A stretch of DNA of 64,000 bases, taken from NCBI GenBank assembly GCA_015069695.1, contig JADCRZ010000016.1, forward strand, positions 62,001 through 126,000. The letters run 5' to 3'. The translations under genes were made by a program, and so were the position numbers. The DNA comes from Williamsia sp. (lineage in GTDB: Bacteria; Bacteroidota; Bacteroidia; Chitinophagales; Chitinophagaceae). Positions 56,890-64,000 of the stretch are shown here, in pieces (position 1 is the stretch's first letter; each line of letters begins with the position of its first letter). The notes under the pieces are model-generated. The model saw only the letters and a list, made by a program, of their open reading frames with translations, did no database searches and was not told where the DNA came from.

Positions 56890-58569
56890 TTACCAGCCCG
56901 CATTTTGCGCGAGATTTTTGTTCAGTGTCAGTTCCTGGGAAGGAAGCGGATAGTAATACATCTTATCGTTCCAGGTTCTGTTTGTCAGGTTTGTGTAGAT
57001 GCGGATATAATTGTTGGCGTCTACCACGATGTTCCTGACCTGGGTTGCCGGGTATTGGGCTTTTACATTGGGATGAAGTTTCATGCCCAGGATGGTTTCA
57101 GGATTTTCGATCTGCTTGCCGGCCTTCCAGCGCAGCAGGTCATCAAAGCGCAATCCTTCCAGGGCCAGCTCAACCCTTCTTTCCCGGCGGATCTCATCAA
57201 GGAGCACCGGCAGCGCCGGAAAATCTGACTGAGGATCTTTTTTCAGCGTTGCAATGGTCATATTGGCCATGCCTACCCGGTCGCGCAGGAGCTTGATAGA
57301 TTTATCGATCACGGCCTGCGTAGCTTCTCCCAGCTCAGCTTTTGCTTCTGCATAAACCAGCAGCACTTCGGCGTAGCGGAAGATAAACATATCAAGGGTC
57401 GACTGGTTGGCATTGAACTGCGCGTAATCAGAAGAGCGGAACTTGGCCATCTGGTAACCGGTAGTGGTAGCAGACGTACCGATGCGCGGCAGGGAGATGG
57501 TATCCCTTGAGCCATCCGGGTTCACCAGGAACGTAAATCCTCTGGTAGCAATGGTTTGCGGAAAGCGGGGATCCCGGTTGGCCACTTCTGCATCCAGCGA
57601 ATCATCGCCCCTGTAAGTTGAACTCAAAGCAGCAGGGATACCGTCTTTCATCAGGTAAGAGCGCACAAAGTTTTTGCTGAAACCATTGTTGTTCTGCCCG
57701 ATGGTGCGGGTGGTATTGTGCATCAGGATATCTTTCTGGTAAGATTTGTACAGGATGGCTTCCTTGTTGGTGCTCAGGTCTTCCTGGATAAACAGGTTGT
57801 AATAGTTGGTGTTTGTATTGCCAGGCCTGTAAATATCATACAAGCCGGAATTGATGATGGCTTCCGAAGCATCGGCTGCTGCCCGGATGAATTTTACATC
57901 ATCACCCAGGCCCTGGTAGCGGCGGAACGTGCCTTCCCACAAACAGATCCTGGCTTTCAGGGCCTGCGCTGCATAGGTATGCAAACGCCCCCGGTCTGCG
58001 GCAGCGATATTGGTCGGCAGGGGCAGGTTGGCAACAGCAAAGTCCAGGTCGCTCAAAACAGAATCCATGACTGCTTTCCTGGGGGTTTTGGGCGCATACA
58101 GTTGTGCCGCGGAAGTATCTGTAAAATCAGTGTTGTAATAAGGCACATCGCCAAACTGCTTTATCTTCTGCCAGTAAAAATAAGCCCTGAACAAACGCAC
58201 TTCGGCTGCGTACTTGTTCTTGATGTCCTGCGACACGTCTGCTTTTTGATACCGTTGCAGAAAGTAGTTGGTGGCTCTTATGTCGGTCCAGGTCCAGCCG
58301 CCGCCTGTTACAGGCACGGTATAGGTTCCTGCCAGAAAGGTATTGCGGGTTGCCGGCACGGTATTGTCTGAATTGTCATCTCCGGTGCCGTTTAGAAAGA
58401 CCGGCAGGGAAGTGTAGAACCGGTTGGCATAGAGCTTCAGGTCGTTTTCATTTTTAAAATAAGTGGGCTCGCTGATGGCATCCTTGGGATAAAGATCCAG
58501 GTAGCTTTCCCGTTTGCAGGAAGCCAGCGCAACGCCTGCCGTGAGCAATATGATACAAAGCTTTTTCAT
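56890..58569 (-). CDS. SusD/RagB-like outer-membrane glycan-binding lipoprotein (PUL 5)
   Basis: This 559-residue protein has a lipobox at Cys18 (ALASC) followed by KRESYLDLYPKDAISEPTYF, a typical SusD opening. The helical middle includes AEVRLFRAYFYWQKIKQFGDV, and the C-terminal block is IRRERRVELALEGLRFDDLLRW. The terminal residues are QNAGW. It differs clearly from the four other SusD proteins in the window. It sits at the cell surface in complex with the SusC encoded 35 bases upstream. Co-transcription with a GH2 beta-galactosidase and a fucosidase remnant suggests a galactose-decorated plant or microbial glycan as ligand, which is an inference. Confidence 0.93.
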   Translation of the reverse strand: MKKLCIILLTAGVALASCKRESYLDLYPKDAISEPTYFKNENDLKLYANRFYTSLPVFLNGTGDDNSDNTVPATRNTFLAGTYTVPVTGGGWTWTDIRATNYFLQRYQKADVSQDIKNKYAAEVRLFRAYFYWQKIKQFGDVPYYNTDFTDTSAAQLYAPKTPRKAVMDSVLSDLDFAVANLPLPTNIAAADRGRLHTYAAQALKARICLWEGTFRRYQGLGDDVKFIRAAADASEAIINSGLYDIYRPGNTNTNYYNLFIQEDLSTNKEAILYKSYQKDILMHNTTRTIGQNNNGFSKNFVRSYLMKDGIPAALSSTYRGDDSLDAEVANRDPRFPQTIATRGFTFLVNPDGSRDTISLPRIGTSATTTGYQMAKFRSSDYAQFNANQSTLDMFIFRYAEVLLVYAEAKAELGEATQAVIDKSIKLLRDRVGMANMTIATLKKDPQSDFPALPVLLDEIRRERRVELALEGLRFDDLLRWKAGKQIENPETILGMKLHPNVKAQYPATQVRNIVVDANNYIRIYTNLTNRTWNDKMYYYPLPSQELTLNKNLAQNAGW

Positions 58570-58604
58570 CGTGGTAATATTTTGTCAGCAGTTGATAGAT
58601 TTGG

Positions 58605-61600
58605 TTATAGCCCCAGTTGCAATCCGAAAGACACAGCCCTGTTGAGCGGATAACTTTGTGCCCCCAGCAGTTCCGGATCAAAGCCAGACCGGACGCTGGT
58701 GATTTCGAAGAGGTTCTCACCACTTACGTATACCCTTGCCCGTTGGAATTTTGCTTTACTGATCAGCTTTGCCGGAAGGGAATAACCCAGCGCAATATTC
58801 TTCATGCGCATGTAAGCGGCATTCTGCAGGTACTTGGTTTGTACGCGGTAGTTGCCGCCCCCGCCAAAGCGAAGCCGTGCATAGTAGGCTTCTGTGTTCT
58901 GCGGTGTCCAGTAATCCCGTTCATAACTTAAAGGAACATCCCATTCGTCGTTGGCAAAGGGGAACATATAGGTGCCGCCCAGCCAGAAATCACGCTTGGC
59001 AACGCCTTGTATGAAAGCAGAGAAATCAAACCCCGCGTAAGAAAGGCTCAGATCAGCACCAAACTGGTAGCGCGGTGTGTTGTTGCCAATTACTTTCTGA
59101 TCACCCGGGTCGCCCACGGTATTGGCACCCACGGTAATTTTGTTGTCTTTGTTCAGATCGCGGTATTTGATGTCACCTGCCAGCCAGGTACCACCCCAGA
59201 TGTTTTTCTGGTCGGTGGCGGTGGCGTCAGCATCTGTCTTGAAGTATCCGTCAGTTACAAAGCCCCAGATCTCTCCTACATTCTGTCCCTGGTAGATGGT
59301 GCTGAGCACTTTGGTAAGGTTGCCGTTGTATGCCGTGATCTTTGATCTGTAATCAGACACATTGAGGGTGAGTCCGTAGAACAGGCCACCACTTGTTTTA
59401 TTTTTCCATCCTACAGTTAATTCCCATCCTTTTGTTTGCAGAGAAGCCGCATTTACCTGGGGTACACCGGTGCCCAGCACAGCCGGCAGGGTAGCGCCGG
59501 CGGCCAGGATGTCTTTTGTATCGCGGATGTATGAATCAAACGTAATGGTAAGCCGGTTGCGCAACAGGGATGCATCTAACCCGATGTCTTTGGAAGTCAC
59601 TTTTTCCCAGGTGAAATTGGGATTGATGATACCTGCCGGGTTTACTGCAACGCCCAGTGTATTGCCGAAAATATAATTTGCCGACCCGGATGTGAGGGTT
59701 GGCAGGTAAGGATAATTGCTTAATGTCAGCGGATTTCCAACGCCTGCATTTGAAACGGCCCCCAGCGTGGTATTTGAAAGCACACCCTGGTTTCCGAGCG
59801 TACCGTAGGAGGCCCTTATCTTCAGGTCGTTGACGACAGCTTTGAGCGGTTCAAAGAATTTCTCTTCGGAGATGCGCCAGCCGGCTGAGGCGGAGGGAAG
59901 AAAAGTATACCGGTTGCCTCTCTGGTAGCGCGAGGTTCCATCATAGCGTCCATTGATTTCCAGCAAATACTTCTGATCAAAAATATAGTTCAAGCGGAAG
60001 AAAGTGCCTGTAAGGGCCCAGTCGCTGTTGCCGCCTACTACAACCGGCGCCGGATCGTTGTTGAGGTTGATGGCAGGCATTTCCTGGTCTATCAGGTTTT
60101 TCACCGTAGTACCGTAATACTTGCTGTGGTTGTATTCCTGGTTGTAACCCACGGTCAGCTTCACATAATGCTTTGCAGCAAACGTATTTTCATAGTTGGC
60201 AAACACGTTGGCCGAGTAGTAATACCGGTTCAAGGTAGCTTCTGATAATTTGCTGGGTGTTGACCAGGGGAATGTTCCGATCAGGATGCCATTCACTCCA
60301 TATTCCTTGTATTCCCTGTAGTGCTGCTGCCAGAAATCGGATGCGCTGTTCCAGGTGTAGTTGGCCACCACCTGTACATTTTTTACCGGCTTCAGCGTGA
60401 TACCGCCTGTTAAAAACAGATCATTGATCTGCTCTTTGGTGCGGCCATTCAGGGTAGCCAGCGCGACCATGTTGGTAAAATTACCCTGGCCGGAGTAGTG
60501 TCCGTCCGGATGATAGATAGGCATGGTCGGACGGAGATCGGTGGGTATCCATCCGCTGGAAAGTCCGCCATGGCTGGCGGGTGTGGGCTTATCGCCTTCG
60601 CTCCGGTTGAGGGTCACTTTAAAATCAAGATCCAGCCATTTGGTGGCTTCTGTTCTCAGCTTTAAGCTGGGATTGAAGCGTTCGTAGGTATCATGCGCCA
60701 CTTTAAACAAACCGCGTTGGCCGAAATAACCCATGGATGCCACAAAGGAGGTTTTACCCTGTCCGCCCGAAGCGGAAATGGTTTGCTGGGTCATGGGCGC
60801 CCATCCGGGATACAGGACATCGATCCAGTTTGTATTGCCTACATAGCGGTATTTGTTGGCGCCGGTAGGTTGTGTCGCATCCACATACACAGAAGGATTG
60901 TGGAGCGGATCTTTCAAGAAAGCAGCCGCCATCGTAGAATCCATGGCGGTGTATTTTTCAGAGGCTGATCCGCTGCCGGTATAAGACATCCTGTCTGCTT
61001 CGCGGTGTGCGGTGATGTAATCAAGCGAGTTCATGTAATCCGGCATCCGGGTAGGCCTGCTAACTGTGTAGGAGCCTGAGTAGCTGATCCGGACCGGTGC
61101 GTTCTTTTTGGGATTTTTTGTTGTGATGAGGATCACCCCATTGGCGGCCCTGACCCCGTAAATAGCTGCAGATGCAGCATCTTTTAAAACGGTCACGCTT
61201 TCTACATCATCCGGGTTCACCAGGTTGGGATCCATTTGAACGCCATCTACCAGGATAAGCGGGGTTACCGAGGTGTTGTTCAGGGTAGCTGCGCCTCTTA
61301 CGCTGAACGCAGCGGCAGAACCAGGCGATCCATTGCCCCGGTTGATAGTAAGGCCGGGCAGCTGGCCTTGCAGACCGGCAGCCAGGTTGGTAATGGGCCT
61401 GCTCTCCAGCTGCTCACTGGTAATAGAAGCAATCGCGCCGGTCAGGTTTTCCTTGCGCTGGGTGCCATAACCCACTACAACCACATCACTCAAGGTGCTT
61501 GTAGAATGGGTAAGTGTTAAGGTGAGGGCAGATACGGAAGCAGTAACCGGCACTTCCAGCAGGTCGTAGCCAACCGAGCTCACCAGGAGGGTTTGACCAG

Positions 61601-61805
61601 GCTTTACATCAATGGCAAAGCGGCCACCGTTGTCGGTCCGTGTTCCGGCAGAAGTTCCTTTGATACTGACAGAAGCACCTGCCAGCGGGGCTTGCGCAGA
61701 GTCCGTGACAGTACCGGATACGCTTTTCTGTGCGGAAACAACGAGTGGCATGTAAAACAGCAAGCCAAAAAACAGCAGTCTGACAGCTTTGTAGATATAT
61801 TTCAT
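58605..61805 (-). CDS. SusC-like TonB-dependent outer-membrane transporter (PUL 5)
   Basis: The ATG at 61805 gives MKYIYKAVRLLFFGLLFYMP and a signal peptide ending VVSAQ; a TTG at 61856 would add 17 unrelated residues. About 1066 residues follow the usual order: carboxypeptidase-regulatory-like domain (SVSGTVTDSAQAPLAGASVS), SDVVVVGYGTQRKENLTGA, plug (LILVDGVQMDPNLVNPDD, SAAIYGVRAANGVILITTK) and barrel. The protein ends VSFGLQLGL, with Leu instead of the common terminal Phe. It is the first gene of the operon with SusD, the fucosidase remnant and beta-galactosidase. A -7 box lies about 70 bases upstream. No regulator gene for this PUL is evident inside the window. Confidence 0.93.
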   Translation of the reverse strand: MKYIYKAVRLLFFGLLFYMPLVVSAQKSVSGTVTDSAQAPLAGASVSIKGTSAGTRTDNGGRFAIDVKPGQTLLVSSVGYDLLEVPVTASVSALTLTLTHSTSTLSDVVVVGYGTQRKENLTGAIASITSEQLESRPITNLAAGLQGQLPGLTINRGNGSPGSAAAFSVRGAATLNNTSVTPLILVDGVQMDPNLVNPDDVESVTVLKDAASAAIYGVRAANGVILITTKNPKKNAPVRISYSGSYTVSRPTRMPDYMNSLDYITAHREADRMSYTGSGSASEKYTAMDSTMAAAFLKDPLHNPSVYVDATQPTGANKYRYVGNTNWIDVLYPGWAPMTQQTISASGGQGKTSFVASMGYFGQRGLFKVAHDTYERFNPSLKLRTEATKWLDLDFKVTLNRSEGDKPTPASHGGLSSGWIPTDLRPTMPIYHPDGHYSGQGNFTNMVALATLNGRTKEQINDLFLTGGITLKPVKNVQVVANYTWNSASDFWQQHYREYKEYGVNGILIGTFPWSTPSKLSEATLNRYYYSANVFANYENTFAAKHYVKLTVGYNQEYNHSKYYGTTVKNLIDQEMPAINLNNDPAPVVVGGNSDWALTGTFFRLNYIFDQKYLLEINGRYDGTSRYQRGNRYTFLPSASAGWRISEEKFFEPLKAVVNDLKIRASYGTLGNQGVLSNTTLGAVSNAGVGNPLTLSNYPYLPTLTSGSANYIFGNTLGVAVNPAGIINPNFTWEKVTSKDIGLDASLLRNRLTITFDSYIRDTKDILAAGATLPAVLGTGVPQVNAASLQTKGWELTVGWKNKTSGGLFYGLTLNVSDYRSKITAYNGNLTKVLSTIYQGQNVGEIWGFVTDGYFKTDADATATDQKNIWGGTWLAGDIKYRDLNKDNKITVGANTVGDPGDQKVIGNNTPRYQFGADLSLSYAGFDFSAFIQGVAKRDFWLGGTYMFPFANDEWDVPLSYERDYWTPQNTEAYYARLRFGGGGNYRVQTKYLQNAAYMRMKNIALGYSLPAKLISKAKFQRARVYVSGENLFEITSVRSGFDPELLGAQSYPLNRAVSFGLQLGL

Positions 61806-61873
61806 AGTGACCAGCTTTGGTGAATTATACAGGTGTAAAAAAGCAGTTCTATACAATCATTCTTAAGGAGGGC

Positions 61874-61881
61874 CAAATGTA
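61874..61881 (-). promoter_or_regulatory. candidate -7 promoter box for the PUL 5 operon
   Basis: Read on the minus strand this is TACATTTG, an exact match to the Bacteroidota -7 consensus TAnnTTTG, 69 bases ahead of the SusC start at 61805. TTTG elements occur upstream, but 11 and 30 bases away rather than at the usual spacing of about 19-21, so the -33 part is uncertain. Confidence 0.4.
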
Positions 61882-62024
61882 TCGGAACGCTGCAAAAATT
61901 TTTAAAAAGTACAAAAACAAAGAAGATTAGGTTAATATCCGGCCATAGCTCAGCATTCTTGTTGCAACGGCACAAGCCGGTTTTTTCACCCTTTCTTTTT
62001 ACAAGCAGAAAAAAATTTCGCACT

Positions 62025-62059
62025 CTACGAATAATTCGTAGATTTACGAAACAATCGTA
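62025..62059 (+). promoter_or_regulatory. tandem palindromic operators upstream of the BlaI-type repressor
   Basis: Two dyads lie just before the repressor start at 62066. The first, CTACGAATAATTCGTAG at 62025-62041, is a perfect 8-base inverted repeat around a single central base. The second, TACGAAACAATCGTA at 62045-62059, has 5-base arms (TACGA/TCGTA) around 5 bases. Their centres are 19 bases apart. BlaI/MecI/CopY repressors bind TACA/TGTA-type dyads near their own promoters. A TACGA/TCGTA core fits that pattern and points to autoregulation of the two-gene unit. Confidence 0.65.
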
Positions 62060-62065
62060 GAATTT

Positions 62066-62425
62066 ATGAAAAAGCTGACACCGCGTGAAGAGCAGGCCAT
62101 GCAGGCCATCTGGAAAACAGGGGAAGGGATTGTAAAGTCCTTCCTGGAAAACATGGAAGAGCCGCTCCCGCCTTATACAACCCTGGCTTCTACCGTCAAG
62201 AACCTGGAAAAAAAAGGTTATATCAGCAGCCGGCTGGTAGGCAATGCTTATTTGTACAAACCGCTCATCTCGGAAGAAACGTACAAGAACAAATTTATGA
62301 GCGGGATGGTGAAAAGCTATTTTTCCAATTCTTACAAAGAGATGGTCAGTTTTTTCATCAAGCAGAAAAAGCTCACGGCAAGTGAGCTGCAGGAAATCCT
62401 GGACATGATCGAAAAACAAAAATAA
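62066..62425 (+). CDS. BlaI/MecI/CopY-family winged-helix transcriptional repressor
   Basis: This 119-residue cytoplasmic protein begins MKKLTPREEQAMQAIWKTGE, the family N-terminus. It has a winged-helix domain (PPYTTLASTVKNLEKKGYISS, in which the recognition helix and wing are visible) and a C-terminal helical dimer domain (MVKSYFSNSYKEMVSFFIKQKKLTASELQEILDMI). Family members repress their own operon until a membrane BlaR1-type protease triggers their removal. The BlaR1-like gene starts 16 bases downstream, and two palindromic operators lie directly upstream. No beta-lactamase gene is present in the window, so the regulon is unknown. Related Bacteroidota pairs often control other stress functions. 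Confidence 0.93.
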   Translation: MKKLTPREEQAMQAIWKTGEGIVKSFLENMEEPLPPYTTLASTVKNLEKKGYISSRLVGNAYLYKPLISEETYKNKFMSGMVKSYFSNSYKEMVSFFIKQKKLTASELQEILDMIEKQK

Positions 62426-62441
62426 TATCAAAACCTCCGTT

Positions 62442-64000
62442 ATGCCTGTCTTATTTATTTATCTGCTCAAGCTATCTATTTGCCTGGCGGCCATGTATCT
62501 GTTTTACAGATTGCTGCTTCACCGCCTAACCTTCTACAACCTGAACCGCTGGTACCTGCTGGGCTATTCCCTTCTTTCATTTTTGATCCCGCTGATCAAC
62601 GTATCACCGGTTCTCGAAAAGGAAAAGCTGTCTACGATCAGCGTGGTGCAGGCAATTCCTGTGCTCAATGACCTGAATGCTCCTTTCAGCAATAACCAGC
62701 TTCCGCCTCTGCTCCCTTACTGGGATGGCTGGAATGTCCTGCTGCTTGTTTTGATAACAGGCACACTGGTGATGCTTGCCCGGTTTGCCGTACAATGGAT
62801 CAGCTATCTGAAGATCAAACGCCATGCACAGCCTCTTTCAACCAACAACAACATGCAGGTATATGGCATAGATAAAAACATAATCCCATTTTCGTTTGGG
62901 CGTGCCGTCTTTATCAATCCTGCCTTACACAGTGCTGATGAGGTAGAGGAAATCCTGCGGCATGAACAGGTGCATGTGCAGCAGCACCATACCATCGACA
63001 TTATCTGGACAGAACTTCTTTGCCTCTTTAACTGGTACAATCCGTTTGCCTGGCTGATCAGGCACAGTATCCGTCAAAACCTGGAGTTTATTGCCGACAG
63101 CAAGGTTGTGGCAGATGGCATGGAGAAAAAACAATATCAGTACCTGCTGTTAAAAGTACTGGGCGTATCACCTCTTCCGATTGCAGCATCGTTCAACTTT
63201 TCCTCCCTTAAAAAAAGAATCCATATGATGAACAAAGTAGAGAGTGCACAACTGCACCTGGTTAAGTTTTTATTCCTGTTGCCGCTGCTGGCAGTTTTGT
63301 TGCTTGCCTTCCGGATCACATCCAACAGCAAAGACGGACGCTCGCAAGCGCAACGCTTTACTCTTTCCGGCATAGTCGTAGAGACAAGCAATTACAAGGC
63401 TTTGGGCAACGTACATGTGAAAGAAGTTTACTCGCAGGTAGAGGGAAGTACAGATGAAAGAGGTTATTTCACGATTACGTTCCCTGCTCCTGCACTTCCG
63501 CGTAAAATCAAGATCGTGTACTCAAAAGAAGGCTATGAGAATACTGAATCAAATTCTGAAATCAACAGAAGACAATGCGCCGAGATCGTAGGGATGGTTC
63601 GGGACCATGCTGCAGACAACGCGAGCAGTTCTTTTGTAACTAGTGTAGCAATGCCCAGCAAACCGGGCCCGCAGTCAAATTATACACTTGTGGCCAAAGC
63701 CTTTGAAAACGCGAAACAGTTCCGGGAAGAAGTGGCGTTGATCCGGAAGCAAGGTGAACATTCAGGCAAACCGTACTGGGTTATCAACGGCCATACCTAC
63801 CTGCTTACATCCGGCGGAGGGGTTGCCTCTGTTGAATCGGTCACAGATGTGGTAATGGTCGATGGAAAAAGAATGACGGGAAAAGAAGTCAACGAAAAGT
63901 ACAATCGCAGCACGATCCTGGTTGGAGGCGCGATGAACAAAGAGGCGGCACAGAAGAAGTACGGGATCAACCGGGACGTCATGGAAATTTCTACAATCCC
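62442..64000 (+). CDS. BlaR1-like M56 membrane metalloprotease with carboxypeptidase-regulatory-like domain, 3' end cut by window edge
   Basis: About 519 residues are visible from the ATG at 62442 to the right edge without a stop. Membrane helices occur at about residues 3-27, 38-50, 95-118 and 280-295. The zinc site HEQVH (His174, Glu175, His178) is followed by NLEFIADSKVV, whose Glu is the third expected zinc ligand, so the protease looks active. After the last helix a carboxypeptidase-regulatory-like beta domain follows (FTLSGIVVETSNYKALGNVHV ... DERGYFTITFPAP), rather than the penicillin-binding sensor of true BlaR1. A further unidentified periplasmic region continues off the window. It probably senses an envelope signal and relieves repression by the upstream BlaI-type protein. 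Confidence 0.9.
   Translation, partial: MPVLFIYLLKLSICLAAMYLFYRLLLHRLTFYNLNRWYLLGYSLLSFLIPLINVSPVLEKEKLSTISVVQAIPVLNDLNAPFSNNQLPPLLPYWDGWNVLLLVLITGTLVMLARFAVQWISYLKIKRHAQPLSTNNNMQVYGIDKNIIPFSFGRAVFINPALHSADEVEEILRHEQVHVQQHHTIDIIWTELLCLFNWYNPFAWLIRHSIRQNLEFIADSKVVADGMEKKQYQYLLLKVLGVSPLPIAASFNFSSLKKRIHMMNKVESAQLHLVKFLFLLPLLAVLLLAFRITSNSKDGRSQAQRFTLSGIVVETSNYKALGNVHVKEVYSQVEGSTDERGYFTITFPAPALPRKIKIVYSKEGYENTESNSEINRRQCAEIVGMVRDHAADNASSSFVTSVAMPSKPGPQSNYTLVAKAFENAKQFREEVALIRKQGEHSGKPYWVINGHTYLLTSGGGVASVESVTDVVMVDGKRMTGKEVNEKYNRSTILVGGAMNKEAAQKKYGINRDVMEISTI

Noticed and set aside
1-64000. CRISPR arrays, tRNA or rRNA genes, complete insertion sequences, phage genes
   Set aside because: No regular spacer repeats, no cloverleaf-like sequences in the short intergenic gaps, and no transposase, integrase or structural phage proteins were found.
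62066-64000. Beta-lactam resistance operon
   Set aside because: No beta-lactamase gene or penicillin-binding sensor domain is visible; the BlaI/BlaR1 resemblance alone does not show resistance.

Overview
The window comes from a Bacteroidota genome, most likely Chitinophagaceae (an inference from protein style). The signs are five SusC/SusD outer-membrane glycan uptake pairs, a hybrid two-component regulator, FecI/FecR-type regulation, lipoprotein signal peptides on every SusD, a BlaI/BlaR1-like pair and a CzcA pump fused to an outer-membrane factor. No rRNA, tRNA, CRISPR array or intact insertion sequence is visible.

Positions 1-28582 form a large fructan-use region. On the minus strand, 28582 to 17687 reads as one operon: sugar porter, fructokinase, SusC, SusD and two GH32 enzymes. 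A hybrid two-component system (14880-17678, plus strand) with a periplasmic sugar-binding domain ends 8 bases from the last GH32 gene and is the likely fructose sensor. On its other side, minus strand, lie two more SusC/SusD pairs of the same subfamily. One is followed by a Tat-exported beta-propeller protein and a bile acid:sodium symporter-type carrier. The other is followed by a divergent GH32 protein cut by the window edge. A remnant of a malate/L-lactate-type dehydrogenase sits between the carrier and that SusC. The expected flow is outer-membrane capture of fructans, periplasmic cleavage by GH32, inner-membrane uptake of fructose and phosphorylation by the kinase.

Positions 28944-41268 (plus strand) hold an ECF sigma factor, a FecR-like anti-sigma factor, a fourth SusC/SusD pair and two large paralogous proteins that look like unclassified glycoside hydrolases. 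This is the most novel-looking locus. A 205-base repeat element with perfect terminal inverted repeats lies between the two paralogues.

Positions 41461-52873 mix metal and drug export with one carbohydrate gene: a lipoprotein adaptor, a CzcA-outer-membrane-factor fusion, a small acidic exported protein, a TetA-like MFS pump, a GH43-like enzyme and a P1B-4 metal ATPase with a His-rich N-terminus.

Positions 53111-61805 (minus strand) hold a fifth PUL: SusC, SusD, the C-terminal remnant of a GH29 alpha-L-fucosidase, and a GH2 beta-galactosidase. The window ends with a BlaI-type repressor preceded by two palindromic operators and a BlaR1-like M56 metalloprotease that runs off the right edge.
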